64,000 bases of DNA from Cladochytrium replicatum (lineage: Eukaryota > Chytridiomycota > Chytridiomycetes > Cladochytriales > Cladochytriaceae), in the NCBI GenBank assembly GCA_025526935.1, contig JAHLKD010000111.1, positions 107,772 to 171,771 on the forward strand. The letters run 5' to 3'. A program made the translations under genes and the position numbers. Positions within the stretch are counted from its first letter, which is position 1, and every line of letters begins with the position of its first letter. The notes under the pieces were generated by a model. It was given only the letters and a program-made list of their open reading frames with translations. It ran no database searches and was not told where the DNA came from. Of the stretch, positions 21,163 through 33,747 are shown piece by piece.

Positions 21163-23590
21163 TCAAAAAATGTGGCGAACTCGACGACTTGATTGAAGAA
21201 ATCTCAATCGGAGGATTTCCTCCATCTTTATCCTGCGAGTATGATCTTTGTGTAACATCACAGCCAACGCATCGACTGCATCATCCGAAATGTCAACGCC
21301 ACCGTTGCTCCGTCCGAGGTTGCGAAGTCGAGTGATACGCCTTGACAGTTCCATACCCACGACCTCCTCGTCCGTCTTGAAAGGATCCATTTTGAACAGA
21401 AGAACGTACAGAAGTGTTCCAAGAGCCCAAACCTCCTGGGTGGCCGCAGGGTACGGGTCGCCGCTTAGGGCTTCTGGTGCAGCAAACTTTTTGGTCCCAT
21501 AAAAGTGCTTGCATGTTGTTCCCGGACCAAGGGCGGTCGCCGAACCAAAGTCGATCAACTTAACCTGCTTAGTCTTCGTGTTGATCATGATATTTTCATC
21601 TGAAATCCATGATTGTTAGCTAACAATGATCGAGAGCGCGCTAAAAACGCTAGTTTCACCTTTGATATCGTTGTGACTGTATCCGATTCGGTGCAGGTAC
21701 TTTACAGTCTCCACAATTTGCTTGAAAATGATCCGAGTTTCCTCCTCCACGACGGGGCCGTAGAGCTCAATGTAGTCGTAGAGATCGACCCAATCGCCTC
21801 CAAGGTACTCCATGATAATGACATAGCGACCCATGCATTCGTAGTGCTCATAGTATTTGATGAGCCCGGGATGTCCAAGTTCGCTGAACTTTTTCAGAAG
21901 GTGAATTTCAAGCGGGATCTTGCGGCCAGTGTGAGAATCTTGGTGCCAATGCCAAACGGATGCTTGACGGATGAATTTGCAGACAACTTGCTCATCGTCG
22001 TCAATACGCCGTCCAAGACGCACGACGGAGTGTCCACCGGATCCGAGCTTCTTCAATACCTTAACCAACGGTGTGAGTATTGTATGCAAGCTGACGTAGC
22101 GAAACATTACCACCACCACTTACAATGTACTTATTCTCAAACGCTGCTTTTGAAATAGCATCGCGACGAACTTCATCATCACTCTTCCCATCGAGCAACA
22201 AAGCTTCTGATCGTTTCTCAAGTTCCTTTTCCAATTCAAGCTGCTCTTCAATGAATGACTGTGCATCCGGTGGGACTTCTTTTGCGGGAGAAACTTTGAC
22301 GTTGGTATGCGTCCTCGAAGTTGCGTCAATACTAGACACAGGAAGTGCTGCATTTTGGTTGCTTTTCGCACTCAACGAAGCAGATCGTGTACTCGAAGCC
22401 GACGGCACTGGAATTCTGCTTTTGGTCAGTGGGCCAACCAGTTCCGCTTTCGGTTGCTTTGACCCAGGAGATGCGCCAATCCGGTTTTCTTTGGAAACCA
22501 AGAAGCGACCCAGAATGGGAGATCGCAACAGACCCCTTCCAGCCGGTTTTGAAGCTCTGGATACTGACGTGACGTGCTCTGAATGAATGGCTGGTGGTAA
22601 CGAGACAGAAGCGTTTCCAGTCACAGTGGTAGGGCGAGTAGAGAGAACGGATTGTGAATTTGCTGGTTGGGAGTGAGAAACAGTCTTGTCTTTTTCGGCA
22701 TCAGGTGAATAGAGTTTACGTAACATGGGCGGCATATGAAGATCTTTAAACTTTGGCCAGCGTTGTCGAGGAGCAGGAGCTTTGGTGGACTCGCAGTCGA
22801 ACTTTTCGAGTTCATGCCCGTCAATAGCTAGAGTCGACTTTCCAAGCGATACTGTGCTTAGTTCCAGCAGGGTCTGCTCACTTTTCAAAAAGTCGACATC
22901 TGGCACAGAATCATCTGTACTGGCCAGGCGAGCCAATTCAGCGTCAGGTCGAATGACTTCATGATTGAGATTAATGAGGCTCGAGTAGGAACTATAAACA
23001 AACGACTTACTGGTACTGGATATATCCAGTGATTCTTTGCTGGCAGTCTTGTTGCAGACTTTCGTCTCGGGAAGCTTATTCTCACCTTTCCACCGTGCCA
23101 GACTTCCCGCATGTGCCTTTTCAAAAATCCAGCGTTAATACTAGTGCGGTAGGTCTCTGAAATTTGTCCACACCATTTGCGCATTCACATTCACTTCATC
23201 GCCATCAATTGATACCACTCGGTCATTCTCTGATCGGCTCTCATCATCCACCGATCCCGGATACTCTCCAATCTTTTGTTCCGATAGATCACCATCCCGA
23301 GCATCTAGCTCAGCATCTCCAACCGACGCTCGTGGGGTGGCGTTATGGATAGTGGCCTCTGATTCGGCAGTAAAATACTTCCCTTTGTGCGCACTGGCTG
23401 TGCTAGCATTTCCCTGCGAATCTAGTTGTGGAGCTAGAGAATGATCTTTATGACCATTTACTGAATGATTCGGAAGCGGAGATGTGCCCTTGATAATGTC
23501 TGGCAAGAATCCATGCCGACCAACATTGGGGACTGGCTTGACGCCAACGCTTTGCGGATGTGAGTTCCTATTCTGGGCTGCCGCAGACAT
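21163..23590 (-). CDS. PAS-kinase-like Ser/Thr protein kinase
   Basis: Five exons: 23590-23174, 23116-23011, 22956-22124, 22059-21660, 21599-21163; 730 residues from MSAAAQ (an upstream in-frame ATG at 23680 is possible). The first 450 residues are disordered and Ser/Pro-rich, with a Glu/Lys-rich helix (EEQLELEKELEKRSEALL) before the catalytic domain. Kinase: GSGGHSVVRLG glycine loop, VVCKF Lys, YSHNDIKDEN catalytic loop, DFGSA, and APEAL. DIKDENI and KLIDFGSA plus the short W-x-LG-x-LLYVLLF region are those of PAS kinases (Psk1/PASK), which control sugar partitioning and translation. No PAS domain is visible here. The HRD arginine is Asn (HND), so activation-loop regulation may differ. Two joins (KYI-VLKKLGSGG and NDIK-DEN) confirm the splicing. 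Confidence 0.82.
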
Positions 23591-24032
23591 TTCCTTCTTG
23601 TTTCTTCGGTACTTTGTGATGTTCGCGCTGCAAAGAAATGTCAATACCACATTCTTGATATATGAGCAATCTTTGTTCAACCTTTTGGCTATCCAAGAGA
23701 AGCACCCAGGATTTTCCGTGCGTTTTTGTTTCCTACGGTTCAGGCCGATCTAAATCCGTAAGCGAATGATTGAGCGATGATGCTCCGCCAAAGTGCATTC
23801 TTGTTCAATTACCGAAGAGTATTCAACCATGCCTTCGTTGGGAGGTGCAGCTTTCAGATCACTCTGTCCGATAGGACTTGGGATGTGTCAGTTTTGGTTT
23901 GGCCAGACCAGGAGGGTAGGATCTCCAGTGTTTGCGATCTCCAAAGTCTTCCAATCACAACGGGGTGCAACACTTGAGTACGCGCGCTGCGCCACGGCAA
24001 CATATATGGTAAACAAAAGATATATATGGACA
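23591..24032. other. intergenic, MED13 3' side and kinase promoter
   Basis: No gene supported. Both flanking genes read on the minus strand. The open frame entering from 23680 may be 5' UTR or an N-terminal extension of the kinase. Confidence 0.4.
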
Positions 24033-27000
24033 TTAAAAAGCCAGATTCTCCAATGATGGCACCGCACCAAGTGCAAGTCGTGCCCGTTCTACAGTTGAAA
24101 ACATGAATGGAAAAGCGCGAAACTCGTGCTGAAACGAAACTGTGGGGCCAAGTGGGGGAGTGGAAACTGCCCTAATTGGGTATGGTGCGCTCCATGAGCC
24201 TGACCATGTACCATTTGATCTAGCCGCGAAAGGCGTCCTGAATTCCTCGACTGATCGTAGCGGCGTGCGAGCCAAGTATCTAAGTTGATAATACTGCTTG
24301 ATCACATCCCGCAAGACAGATGCGTTGTGTGGTTCGACAGAGTGAGATGTGGGCAGGCTATTTGATGAACCCATGATCGGGGAATTAGAAAACAAGCCGC
24401 TCAACGGGGTACCGACAGAATCATGTTGTCGCATAACAGGGGTACTGGTTCCAGTTGAGGGAGTTCCAACAGAATCACCTCCTTTAGTAGGAGGCAGAGG
24501 ATGCCAGGTTGGGAATTTTGAAGATGAATTGTCCGTCGATGGATTGTAGTGGTGCCAGTATAAGCAGACTTCGTACGCTACTGATCCAACACTTGGCACA
24601 AACGATGGCCCCGTCTCGTGATCCTTTCCATCTGGGGATTGCACATTTTGTCGAGGGGTGTCCACAATCCAGCCATTACACAATGGAATAACAACCTGAT
24701 TGTCATCGTCCTCAAATGTCGACATCTGCGATGATAATATGCCAGATATAACCTCTGGTATTCGATGATTTGTCAACACGAATGAGTGTGAGGTAACATA
24801 ATCTTCAATGATTGAGTCTTTGCCCGTAGAGGAAGTTTTCGCTCCAAATGTTGGTCGGGAGGTCGGTGGGTCGTCAGCAGATGTGTCAGGTTTGGTTGAA
24901 CTTGGCGGTTGATACTTAGGCTCATATATTTGCATCGACGACGATCGACGAAATGAGGTGATCGAAACGGAATTGATTTTCTTGCTAGGTGTAATAACTG
25001 CGTCGAACGAACCAGATTGATCTTGCTCAGTAATGTTTTCACAAAGCTGTGCTTGAAGCTCTATCATAGGGCTGAGTACAGTGTCCCAATCTTCCGAACG
25101 ATAAATTAATGTAAGATAATACGTCATCTATGCACCTCTTACCTCGAAGCTCTGACCGCGCAATTGAACCAAGTTTGCCAAGTACAATCCTCCAGAACAA
25201 GCTGGTGCTGCTGGTGATTTCAAGCGTCTTCTGCCAAATTGTTCGAAAAGCAACCAAACGCCCACCTTGGTCCGTCAATTCAGGCTCATCCATAGTACGC
25301 TTCGCAGTTCTTAAACGGGGAGCTTCATATTGCTGAGGATGATTGAACCTCTGTTGAACTTCGAAAGACGCTGTTTCCACAAGCTCCCCAGCTTGATCGC
25401 ACCAACAGACACTGCACCATCGCCCAAAGAGCACGTAAGCAACATGGAGAACTCGTTCACTTTCGAAAAGCTTCAGAGAGCTGGCATTGATGTCTCGATT
25501 CAAGCTAAATCTGGGGAGTCCGGCCGGGATGTATGCACTCGAGTTAGCAAGAATGTAAGGCGGCAAAAACAGCTTCCGGTTTCGGAGCCCAGGGGTTGTC
25601 GATTGAAGAGCCTTGGGAACAGATTGGCTGGAACTTGTATCCGCCTTTTGTAGGAGCTTTCGACAACGGGTGTATAAGCCAAGACAGAGTGTCTGAACAC
25701 CGTGCGTCTGAAACCCTTCAAAAGCTTCACTGTGCAAGGCGGCTTCAATTGGAACGAGCTGCAATATGACGCGCGATAGTGCTTCGTCGGGAGTGGGCAT
25801 GGTCACACTTGGGTCCAGTCGGTGAGCTTGGGTTTGTATCGCATCAATAACCTTTTCGATCATCCTGGCAAAGCAAAAGCTGAGGTCAAGTGCGGAACGT
25901 GGTCGATTCGGAAAGGGGTCGAAAAGATAAACCGCGAGAAACTGAGAATGATGCGTCGAAAGCCAGCGTGCGATATCAGCGGCTAAAGGGTTGAATAAGT
26001 ACGACTTTTGACTTCTTCTTCCGAGAAGAATTACCAAGATTCTCTAACGATATCAAATAGCTCCTTAGTCTCAGCCCATCATCCGTCTCCGCTCCGCCAG
26101 ATATTGCTTCAGAAAGCAGTTAAATAAGTCGTCGTGGTACATGAAACAATGCTATTAACATACGAGGTGCAAGCGGAACCGGAACCAGCCCTGATCCTCC
26201 TTGCGGTGTGCGTACTCGCGCAGTCCCATGGGTGAAGCCGTGTGCTGGCCTGTGCTCACCGAAATTACAGAATTCGTAAACATGTCCGACAATGCTCATC
26301 CATCGTGAAATAAGTGCATGTAGATCACCAACGCTATCTCGCCGTCCTTGACTCGACCAGCTGACATCGTCGGCAGGACTAGGCGCGGGCGGAATGACTT
26401 GCGGAAACAGTGCTAACCATCTGACGTTCTTTGAACCACCAAAAGGCTCCAATCTTAGCTTGTCCCAGAAGCGCAGTATGGCTGGATTTGCACGCAGCCA
26501 GTTCCTGTTATAGCCAACCAAGATCTCGGGAGGGTTCAATGGTTCAAAGATCGGCTGGTCGGTTCCACGCCGCTTCTTGCGAAGCTGGAACTTTGCGCTG
26601 TACTTCGTGTTTACATTCCGGACGGCATCTGGACAGAAAATTAATCTGAGAAGGGCGATCATTGACATACGTTCACCTAAAATTTACCTTCCAGCTCAAA
26701 GTACTGCTGTATTGTCAAGGGCCCGCGGAGGTTGCTGGAAACATTCGACGCTGCTTCTGAACCGTCTTTGACTCCTGCACCCTTTTCAACCCCAAATTGT
26801 TCAGAAAGAACCTTCTGAATTAGGTTAATGGCACTCAAGCTAGAATCAGGATGGAGGGGTGGTCCGTAGTGTGTCCAAGTTGAATCGTTGTATGACGCCA
26901 AGGTTGAATTCATTGGAAATGATGCTGAGTGAAGATCAACTAGCTTCAACGACGACGCTTGGATTATGTTGCTCTGATCCAACTCAATACCACCACTTCC

Positions 27001-30000
27001 AGCCTTGTTGAAATACGAGTCATGTCGAAGAGACATGCAAGTGCTTTCATTTTCAAGGATAGACCAGAGTCTCCATCGTGCACCGTCATCTTCAAAGTCG
27101 AAAACTTCACTTCCAAAGCCACAAACCTGTTCCAGATAGATTGGGACAGCCTCCAAGAATGTCTTTCTGAGCTTTTCTGTCCTTGCATTTCTCCGAGATT
27201 GCAGTACAGAGGCCTTATCCAAATTAAGTCTGAAGTCATGTGTTATTGGATTTGGCTTCATGGCTGGCTGAGGATTCCAAGTGCTGCCCGCGTCCGGCAT
27301 ATCGGGAAGACCACTTTCTTGATTGGGAAGTAGTTTGGTATGGATTTGAGTGATCGATGGTGATCCGATGCTCACTGAAGTCGAAAGCTTTGTTGGAATT
27401 GAATCCGCCAGGAAGAGCTCGCGAAGCAGTGATCCAAACTTCTGTTGACCATTTGAGTTTCGTACTCGCTGCTTATCAAAAGATTGGGAATCTCTAGTTA
27501 TTTTGCCATTCGACAGGTTCCCATCTTCGGAATCTCGTCGAACCGACCATCCCCACAGAAGATTCGCGCATCTACCCAATCGCAGAGGCACATCAGCAAC
27601 TTGGGCGTAAAGCATCAAAAGGGCACTGTTGAGAACATCGAACCCTCCGAAATTTGGGGGGTTGGTGGTGAGTGGAACGTTACTGGCAGACATCGACATG
27701 GAAGAGTTTTCACCCTCACTATCAGTGCCTTCGCTTGTATCCGAATCCGATGCATCACCTTGGTTGCTCAAACTATTTTGTTCTGGATGATAGCTCCATG
27801 GGCCTCCATTCCCATACTTCTTATTCGGTAAAGGTTGGTGGTCGGCTGACTTCGCCGAGCCAGCAATGACATTTCGAATAACAAAGTCCACGTGCAGTTG
27901 GAGTGCGGTCCACTCGGGAGGCACTAGCCACTTTGACAGGAAAGATGTTGCTTGGTCCTTTGTAATCAGTGGGGCACGGGTCACTGGCGTTGACCGATGT
28001 GCAACTTTTGAATTTGTCAGTTCAGTATGAGATAGTCCAAGGCTGTTCGATTCCAAATTGCAGAATACTTCTGGTGGAAACAGGTCGCTAACATCGCTTT
28101 CAGATGAGTACCCGCGATCATCATCATCGGAATCTGTCTGTCCACTCTCCCTGGTACGTCCCGCAATTAACTTATTCGACAAGTTGGTCTCGGATCCAAG
28201 CCCATCTTTGATAATATTCTTAACCAGTGCCGCATATCCAACCCCACGGAAGTTCTCTGTGATTGCCGCCGCCTTGTCTTCATCTATCCCGCCGACTTCA
28301 TATGCCTCGATGTGCACCGGGATCGGAGGTTGCGATCCGACATCTTCTCGCTGACATCTTGGAGATTCAGTGTTGCTATTGACAGCCATACGGTCAGAGA
28401 TGCCTCCGTGGACGTTTGGAGTGAAAGGCTGAGGGGAAACGAATGAGGGACTTGTAAAGATCTCTGAGGGTGTGAGACTCATTGCTCCAAGTCCACCTGG
28501 TGTTTTGGGCCCACCGGGTGTCGGCTGATGTGGATACAAGCCTGCCTCTCCAACGATCGACTGATCAACTTTGGAAAAAGCGTCCAACTTTTCGATGTCA
28601 AGTTTGTCAACAGAGTCCAGCTCGGGGTTTTGAATCGCTGAGGATAAATTTGATTGGGGGTTCTCTGGGATGCTTTCGGGCAAGTCTGCGGATTGCTTCG
28701 AGTTCGTTGGCTTGTCGTCGAAGAAATCAAACAAACTTTCGTCCATGGACATCATGTTATTGAGATCATCATCCATGTCATCATCCATGTCATGCTTCGC
28801 CTTACTGGATCGCAGTCGAAGATGGGATGGACCTATTGAAGCCGTGTATTCTCCCATCAACGACTTTGATCCATAAAGCGCGTCGAAGCTTTTGTCAATC
28901 TGAGCAATGTCTCCACTTCGATTGCTCACGTTAAATTGCGATGATATCGGTTGGTTTGGTGGCACACTTAACGTTGACGTAGCAGCTGTAGGTGTGGGCC
29001 CAGAAATTTTTGGAAACACGACTATTGATTTAGCGTCCTTGTTAGCACTGGTTGGAGCCAGAGGACCATATCCTTTTGACGCCAAATTTCTGCAACAGTT
29101 TCGTTAATTAGTGTTAAGGACACAGAAGCCCAGAAAATACAAACTTTAGGAATTCCTCGCGGCTTTTGCGGAGTTTTTCACTTCTTGGAATTGCAAACGT
29201 TTCGGCATTTGAAACTCTGATTCGATGCGGAACTCCTCCAGCGTCAGTATTCGAAGGCTCATCCTTCATATTGAGGTCCCGCCAAGTGCTCACTCGAAGT
29301 TCCCGTTCTTGGATGATCGCATCATGCACGCCGAGTTCCCCACCTGTACTCTCCATGAGTGTCCGCTGGGGATCAACAAAACGCCAAAAGTCAATCGTCG
29401 ACTCGTTATCTTGGTCATCGCAATCATCATCACACGGTTCGGATTCAATATCTCTTCGTGGGGCTGTCGATTCTTCTCCACTGATTTCCTCCATCCTCAT
29501 CCTTTTCGCCCACGGGTCGCTTTCGTTCCTTGTACCTGAACGATCCAGTTTCCATCCCCGCCTCATGTTCTTCAGATATTCGGACCATAACTTACTCGCT
29601 TCTGGAATTTCTGGAGGTTCTGGAAATGGAGAGGTACGCTTTTCTGCTACAACCTGGCCCGACTTAGCCTTAGCTGAAGCCAGGTTTCCCGCCGAATACG
29701 AGCGAAACATCCCAGCGCTCATTGCATCCATCTCCGCACCTCCAGTTAGATTTCTCACCCTGCCTTTCTTAGCCGTGGGCTTCGCAGCCACCGCCTGTGG
29801 AAGGTTTGGAGTTGAAAGAGCTCCTGGTAGGGATGTGCCACCGGCTGTCGGGTTCAACACATGAGCTTTCAGCTTTTCGAAAAGCTCTGAACGCTTTCGC
29901 TGTCCACCGTGATTGTACTCGCGATAAATCTCCCGCTTCACGCTGTCTCTCCACGTCCATCGGCGGAACTCTCGCGCAGATCGTTGCAGTGTCCACTGCA

Positions 30001-31736
30001 TTGTCATGTCAATATTTGGAAAGGGAGTGATTGGGGGAGTGGGATTGGATTCTCCAGATAAAGCAGACTCAGGATTTGCGTAAGCGGGCCTGAAAATCAG
30101 TGCAGTTGGATAATGTGCTCTTATGGGGAGATCACCATGAACTGGACATGGTTGGCCGTACTGCACGTCTTTCCTTCCAAAATTTTTCTCTCCAGTATTG
30201 CCCAGTAAGCAACATTGGTAAAGGTCAACGAGCATAACCGGTGGAAGGATGGACGTTGGACGTTCGCTGTACATGGCAGCAGCATCCAAACTCATTCCGT
30301 GCAGCTGAATCCAATGCTTCAGTATTGGATGAAAATTCGTTTGTGCGCGGAGAGTTGTGCGAGTCATATCTTCTTGATTGATAGGAAGCGACGCTGCGAT
30401 CCCGTGTGGTGCCAAAATGACTAGCTCAAAGGATAAATCAATCCTGCTCTTCTCTGAATTGAAAGTTGGTACCATCTATGTTCTGATCGGTCGGACTGCG
30501 ACTCATGCGAGGGCCATCTGTAACTGCATCTCTCTCGTTAATCATCTCGCCATACTTTCGTTTTCGAGTCCCTTGACCAAGATCAAAACCATCATCCCGC
30601 ACTTGTTGCAGGGCGTTCCGCTGCAGAGAACTGACATCTTCAGGAGCAAGTGGCCGCAGTGGACTTGTCGAAATGACAGGCCTGAAAACAAGGCCAGATG
30701 GTGCTAGGTACACATTGATACTGAAAGCTAGCAACCGGTCACTTCATTCACTTTCAGTCGCAAGGACCAGTTAAATTTTTCATCTTTCATCACCTTCGAA
30801 ACCCGAATGTGCTTCTCTTGAACATTTCGAATCTCCAGTCACCATTCGCGGTCCCACATTTCATCATCACAAAGCCCGATCCAACACGAAGTATATTTGC
30901 TTTAGCAAACCACCTTTGAAGCAATTATTTCAAGCAATTGAGACGAGCCAATGCGCATACCTTTCGAATAGATTCAATTGAGCCTTTAAAAATAGCGAAT
31001 AGGGGTGGAACACTGCGGATTGCTTCAATTTCCAATCAATTTAGCCTCCCTTCGGTAACTGACCTGAGTCTGATTTCATGCTTTGCAGCAAATCGTGCGT
31101 AATGTATCCTTCCTCCAATAATCGCAGGCTTCCCAACTCTGGCACTTGCTCCGGAACAAAAGTTAATTCACCATACTGAAAAATCCATAGCTCTCGACAG
31201 ACGCAGTGAACGTCTGATATTGGATCGTCCTTATGTTCGTCTGCATCCATTGCCATTGCCATAGGATCAATCTCTGCTGGTGTCGAGTTTGGTTGAAAAC
31301 GAGAATCATTTCGAAAAGGCGATTTTCTTGCCACGCTTTGCTCCAAATCTTTTGAAAAGTATTGTTTCGGGGAAACCAGATGTGCAAGACCCGAAATGTT
31401 TCCCGAAATCTCCCATCTATCACACTCAGATTTTCTTGTGTCTTTAACGACATGTCCAGTGCTCCACACACATGGAATACCGCGGCTAAGCAAAGTAACA
31501 TGTGCTAAGAGAACCGGGTCCTTTAAAGGAAGCGACGAGGGAGGATCGTTTTCATTCGCCAGCGTCCAGTGAACATCTGAAGTGCGACAGACAGTGCTAT
31601 ACCGATGCCATCCAATCTTCGTGACATTGCTCTTAAAACAACAATACGTGATTTTAGTGATTGTAGGGTTTGTACGAACCCAACTTACGATCACAAAGAC
31701 ATTTGTTGAAGCAGACTCATCACAAGAATCTGCCAT
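24033..31736 (-). CDS. MED13: Mediator kinase-module subunit Med13 (Ssn2/Srb9)
   Basis: About ten exons: 31736-31689, 31631-31064, 31012-30961, 30913-30794, 30720-(donor not fixed, about 30560-30500), 30453-29145, 29089-26688, 26628-26141, 26043-25143, 25090-24033; roughly 2,350-2,400 residues (human MED13 is 2,174). Med13 links the Cdk8 module to core Mediator and is a Ppiwi-like scaffold. N-terminus: IGWHRYSTV, LKDPVLLAHVTLLSRGIPCVW and ELWIFQYGE match the Med13 N domain. Acidic MSMDESLFDFFDD lies in the middle. PPEILVGYNRNWLRANPA, FLAVYLFDPF, then WRIVLGKLGSIARSEL-RDWDTVLSP match the MID/PIWI end. The 26141/26043 junction is the best I could find, not certain. Minus-strand neighbours suggest no operon-like linkage. 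Confidence 0.9.
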
Positions 31737-32107
31737 CAAGGACCGAAGACGTGTTCTTTATGCCAGTGAGCAGTTTTACACGGAATTCCCGTCACGTGAT
31801 GGACGGCAGTTTGTTCTCATCACTTGGGGATTACTGTGGGTTGCTTCAAGGTTTCTGAAGGCTCACGATGTCGATCATCTTAATTGCAAACTGCCTTAAG
31901 TACGGAAGTGCGAAAGGATTCTAATGGGCGATACATGTCAGACTTCATTCTGCATCACCAGGGAGAGGTTGGGACGGCATACCGGCCAGATTCGTTGCTG
32001 TAGCAGGATTTGGCGGTCTTCGTTTCATTTTCTGGGTGTCGAGGTGCAGGACGTTTCTGACGGTAAAAGTGATAAGAATCCTCTAATCATTCTTATTTTT
32101 GAGTAAC
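31737..32107. other. intergenic, MED13 promoter
   Basis: About 370 bp between the MED13 start and the end of the TAF9-like gene, both minus strand. No motif I can name; short plus-strand frames look like chance. Confidence 0.35.
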
Positions 32108-32575
32108 TTAGGTGATATTTGGAAGTTTGTCAGCAGTCAGGCAGTGCCGTTCGGGCCGTAAGCGCGCACCGAGCTTTTCTGAAATGATTGGGAGAGGTAC
32201 ATTGTTTTTGCGCTGAGCGAGCTCAAGAAGAACCTTTAACATGATATTCACATCCTCAACAAAGCAAGACGTGAAGGATTGCATACCTCTTTCTGAGGGT
32301 TGGTAAATGACATCCCAACGCGTCCATCGATGGCCAGCTTGACGTCGTCCAGGTCAACATCTTGGCGATTCGCGTGCTCTGCAAAAAAGCTGTGCATCTT
32401 GCAGAACGTCCAGAATATATCTGTGCACGAATTCGAAGAGTTGGGGGACCACTCGTGGTTCGTAATCAGCAACGTTCGTTTATTGCAGCAACAACGAAAT
32501 GAGTCGTACGTCCCTTGGCACTGTTGAGTTCTCCTGCGTGCTTCCGTTTGCCGATGCTCCCCCAGCTCCGCTCAT
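32108..32575 (-). pseudogene. TAF9: TAF9 (TFIID/SAGA histone-fold subunit), interrupted
   Basis: From ATG 32575 the frame reads MSGAGGA ... VPRDVRLISLLLQ, then a TAA stop (32482-32480), then continues in the same frame as TNVADYEPRVVPQLFEFVHRY and ILDVLQDAQLF. A run of six T (32383-32388 as A on the plus strand) then shifts the frame by one base. AEHANRQDVDLDDVKLAIDG follows, an intact GT/AG intron (32286-32234), and VPLPIISEKL ... LRPERHCLTADKLPNIT. This is TAF9 end to end, with the histone fold and the conserved PLP...GPRLPP.R.CLTA-type tail. No AG acceptor exists that could skip the stop, and no intron can absorb the extra T. TAF9 is normally essential, so either a second intact copy exists or these are sequence errors. 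Confidence 0.8.
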
Positions 32576-33124
32576 TCGCTTCAACCTCCAATTTTAGAGA
32601 GAATTAATTTTCTTCGGTTGGTGGGTAGAAACGGGAGACCCACCGATGCAGTCGCACCTCAGGGAAGTGCATTTGGTAGGTGGATCACCTTCGTTTTGTG
32701 ATTATGTATTGATCAAAACTCTGCTAGCATCTTAAAAGCCAAACTCGATCTTGCACCATCGACTCGCCTTACACCATTAGATAGCATCGTCGCATCAAAT
32801 TTCTCAAGCCCGCGACAGATATTTCGATGAACTATCCAAAATGATCCTCAACTGTGTTATTTGCAATTGTTGACAGCAAGTCGACAGTCAGATATCCAGA
32901 AATGATCATCGAAGCGAACTCCTCGGTCCCGGTCTGATCACGGGTATATATCTGGCAATATCAAAATTACCTCAACCAACTCACCTGTGCAATATTGATG
33001 GACCTACAGTAGCGGCATACCGGACGACTCTCTCGCCTTTCTCATTCCAGGACACCTCTCCAATATTTTATTCACCTCGGGTAAATTTTGAGGTTCCCTA
33101 TCTTGGCCCCACATATCGGCCGCA
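32576..33124. other. intergenic
   Basis: About 550 bp without a supported gene. The TAF9-like gene promoter would lie at its left end; the right end may hold more of the decayed family copy that becomes recognisable at 33125. Confidence 0.35.
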
Positions 33125-33490
33125 GTGTCGCCAACAGGAGACTTTGTGATGGGAGATCGTGCTGGAATTATTTGGGATCGTTCTTGGAGATCCGTTTTCC
33201 ACCGATTCATCGTGTTCCCGTCCCGCATTGATAAATCGAGCTACTTGGCTTACGTTTCTAAGCGGTACAACCTGGAGTTCTTGCGGGACATCTGTTTCGA
33301 TGCATCCGGAAACTGGGTTATTGAGGGGTTCGAAGATAATTTCATTTTCTCATATAGATGGGGATTCCGATGCAAGCGTGAAGCTGGGATCTGGAGCAAA
33401 TGTCGAGACGATAGCCAGCGCAGATTTATCCGACCTTTTCATCCTGGCGGCGAACAGTTCCGATGTATCCTCAAAGTTTCGCATTAATAT
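33125..33490 (+). pseudogene. Relic of the PPxY membrane protein family (C-terminal part)
   Basis: In one frame, GDFVMGDRAGI and then LEFLRDICFDASGNWVIEGF match GIIVMGDKAAI and LNEVVLHSSGKWTLEGFED of the gene at 44908. After a frameshift near 33340 the next frame reads ANVETIASADLSDLFILAA, matching YAVESIASSGSSSVFVVGV of the same gene. About 120 residues of the outer domain's end survive; the tail, transmembrane helix and most of the outer domain are gone. It is closer to the 44908 gene than to the 33748 and 37431 genes, so the divergent branch once had a copy at this end of the array. Confidence 0.65.
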
Positions 33491-33747
33491 TTAACTGCAA
33501 CACTTCAATCCCGTTTTGTCACTTCTGCGGCATTGCCGCAGTAGTTCCATGGAAGGCTAGCCAAGAGCTGTAACGCCAACACTCTGGCTTTTTTATTGAC
33601 ACAGACTATCTGTCAGAGGAAGATCGACTCACGTTCGGTCGAAAATCAAGAGCATGTGCATAAAATGCATTCCGGATACTCTACGAAAATTTAGTACTGC
33701 TGCGCTGTCGAAGATAAATTTTTATGATCACCCACTCTTTCACACAC

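Noticed and set aside
30438-30734. A separate small minus-strand gene of 98 codons
   Set aside because: It is MED13 exon 5, reached by in-phase splicing from the upstream exon; its LRPLAPED block fits Med13.
32286-32482. An intron that would rescue the TAF9 reading frame
   Set aside because: No AG acceptor occurs between the TAA and the conserved YEPRVV block, and the extra T in the six-T run cannot be removed by any GT-AG pair without losing conserved residues.
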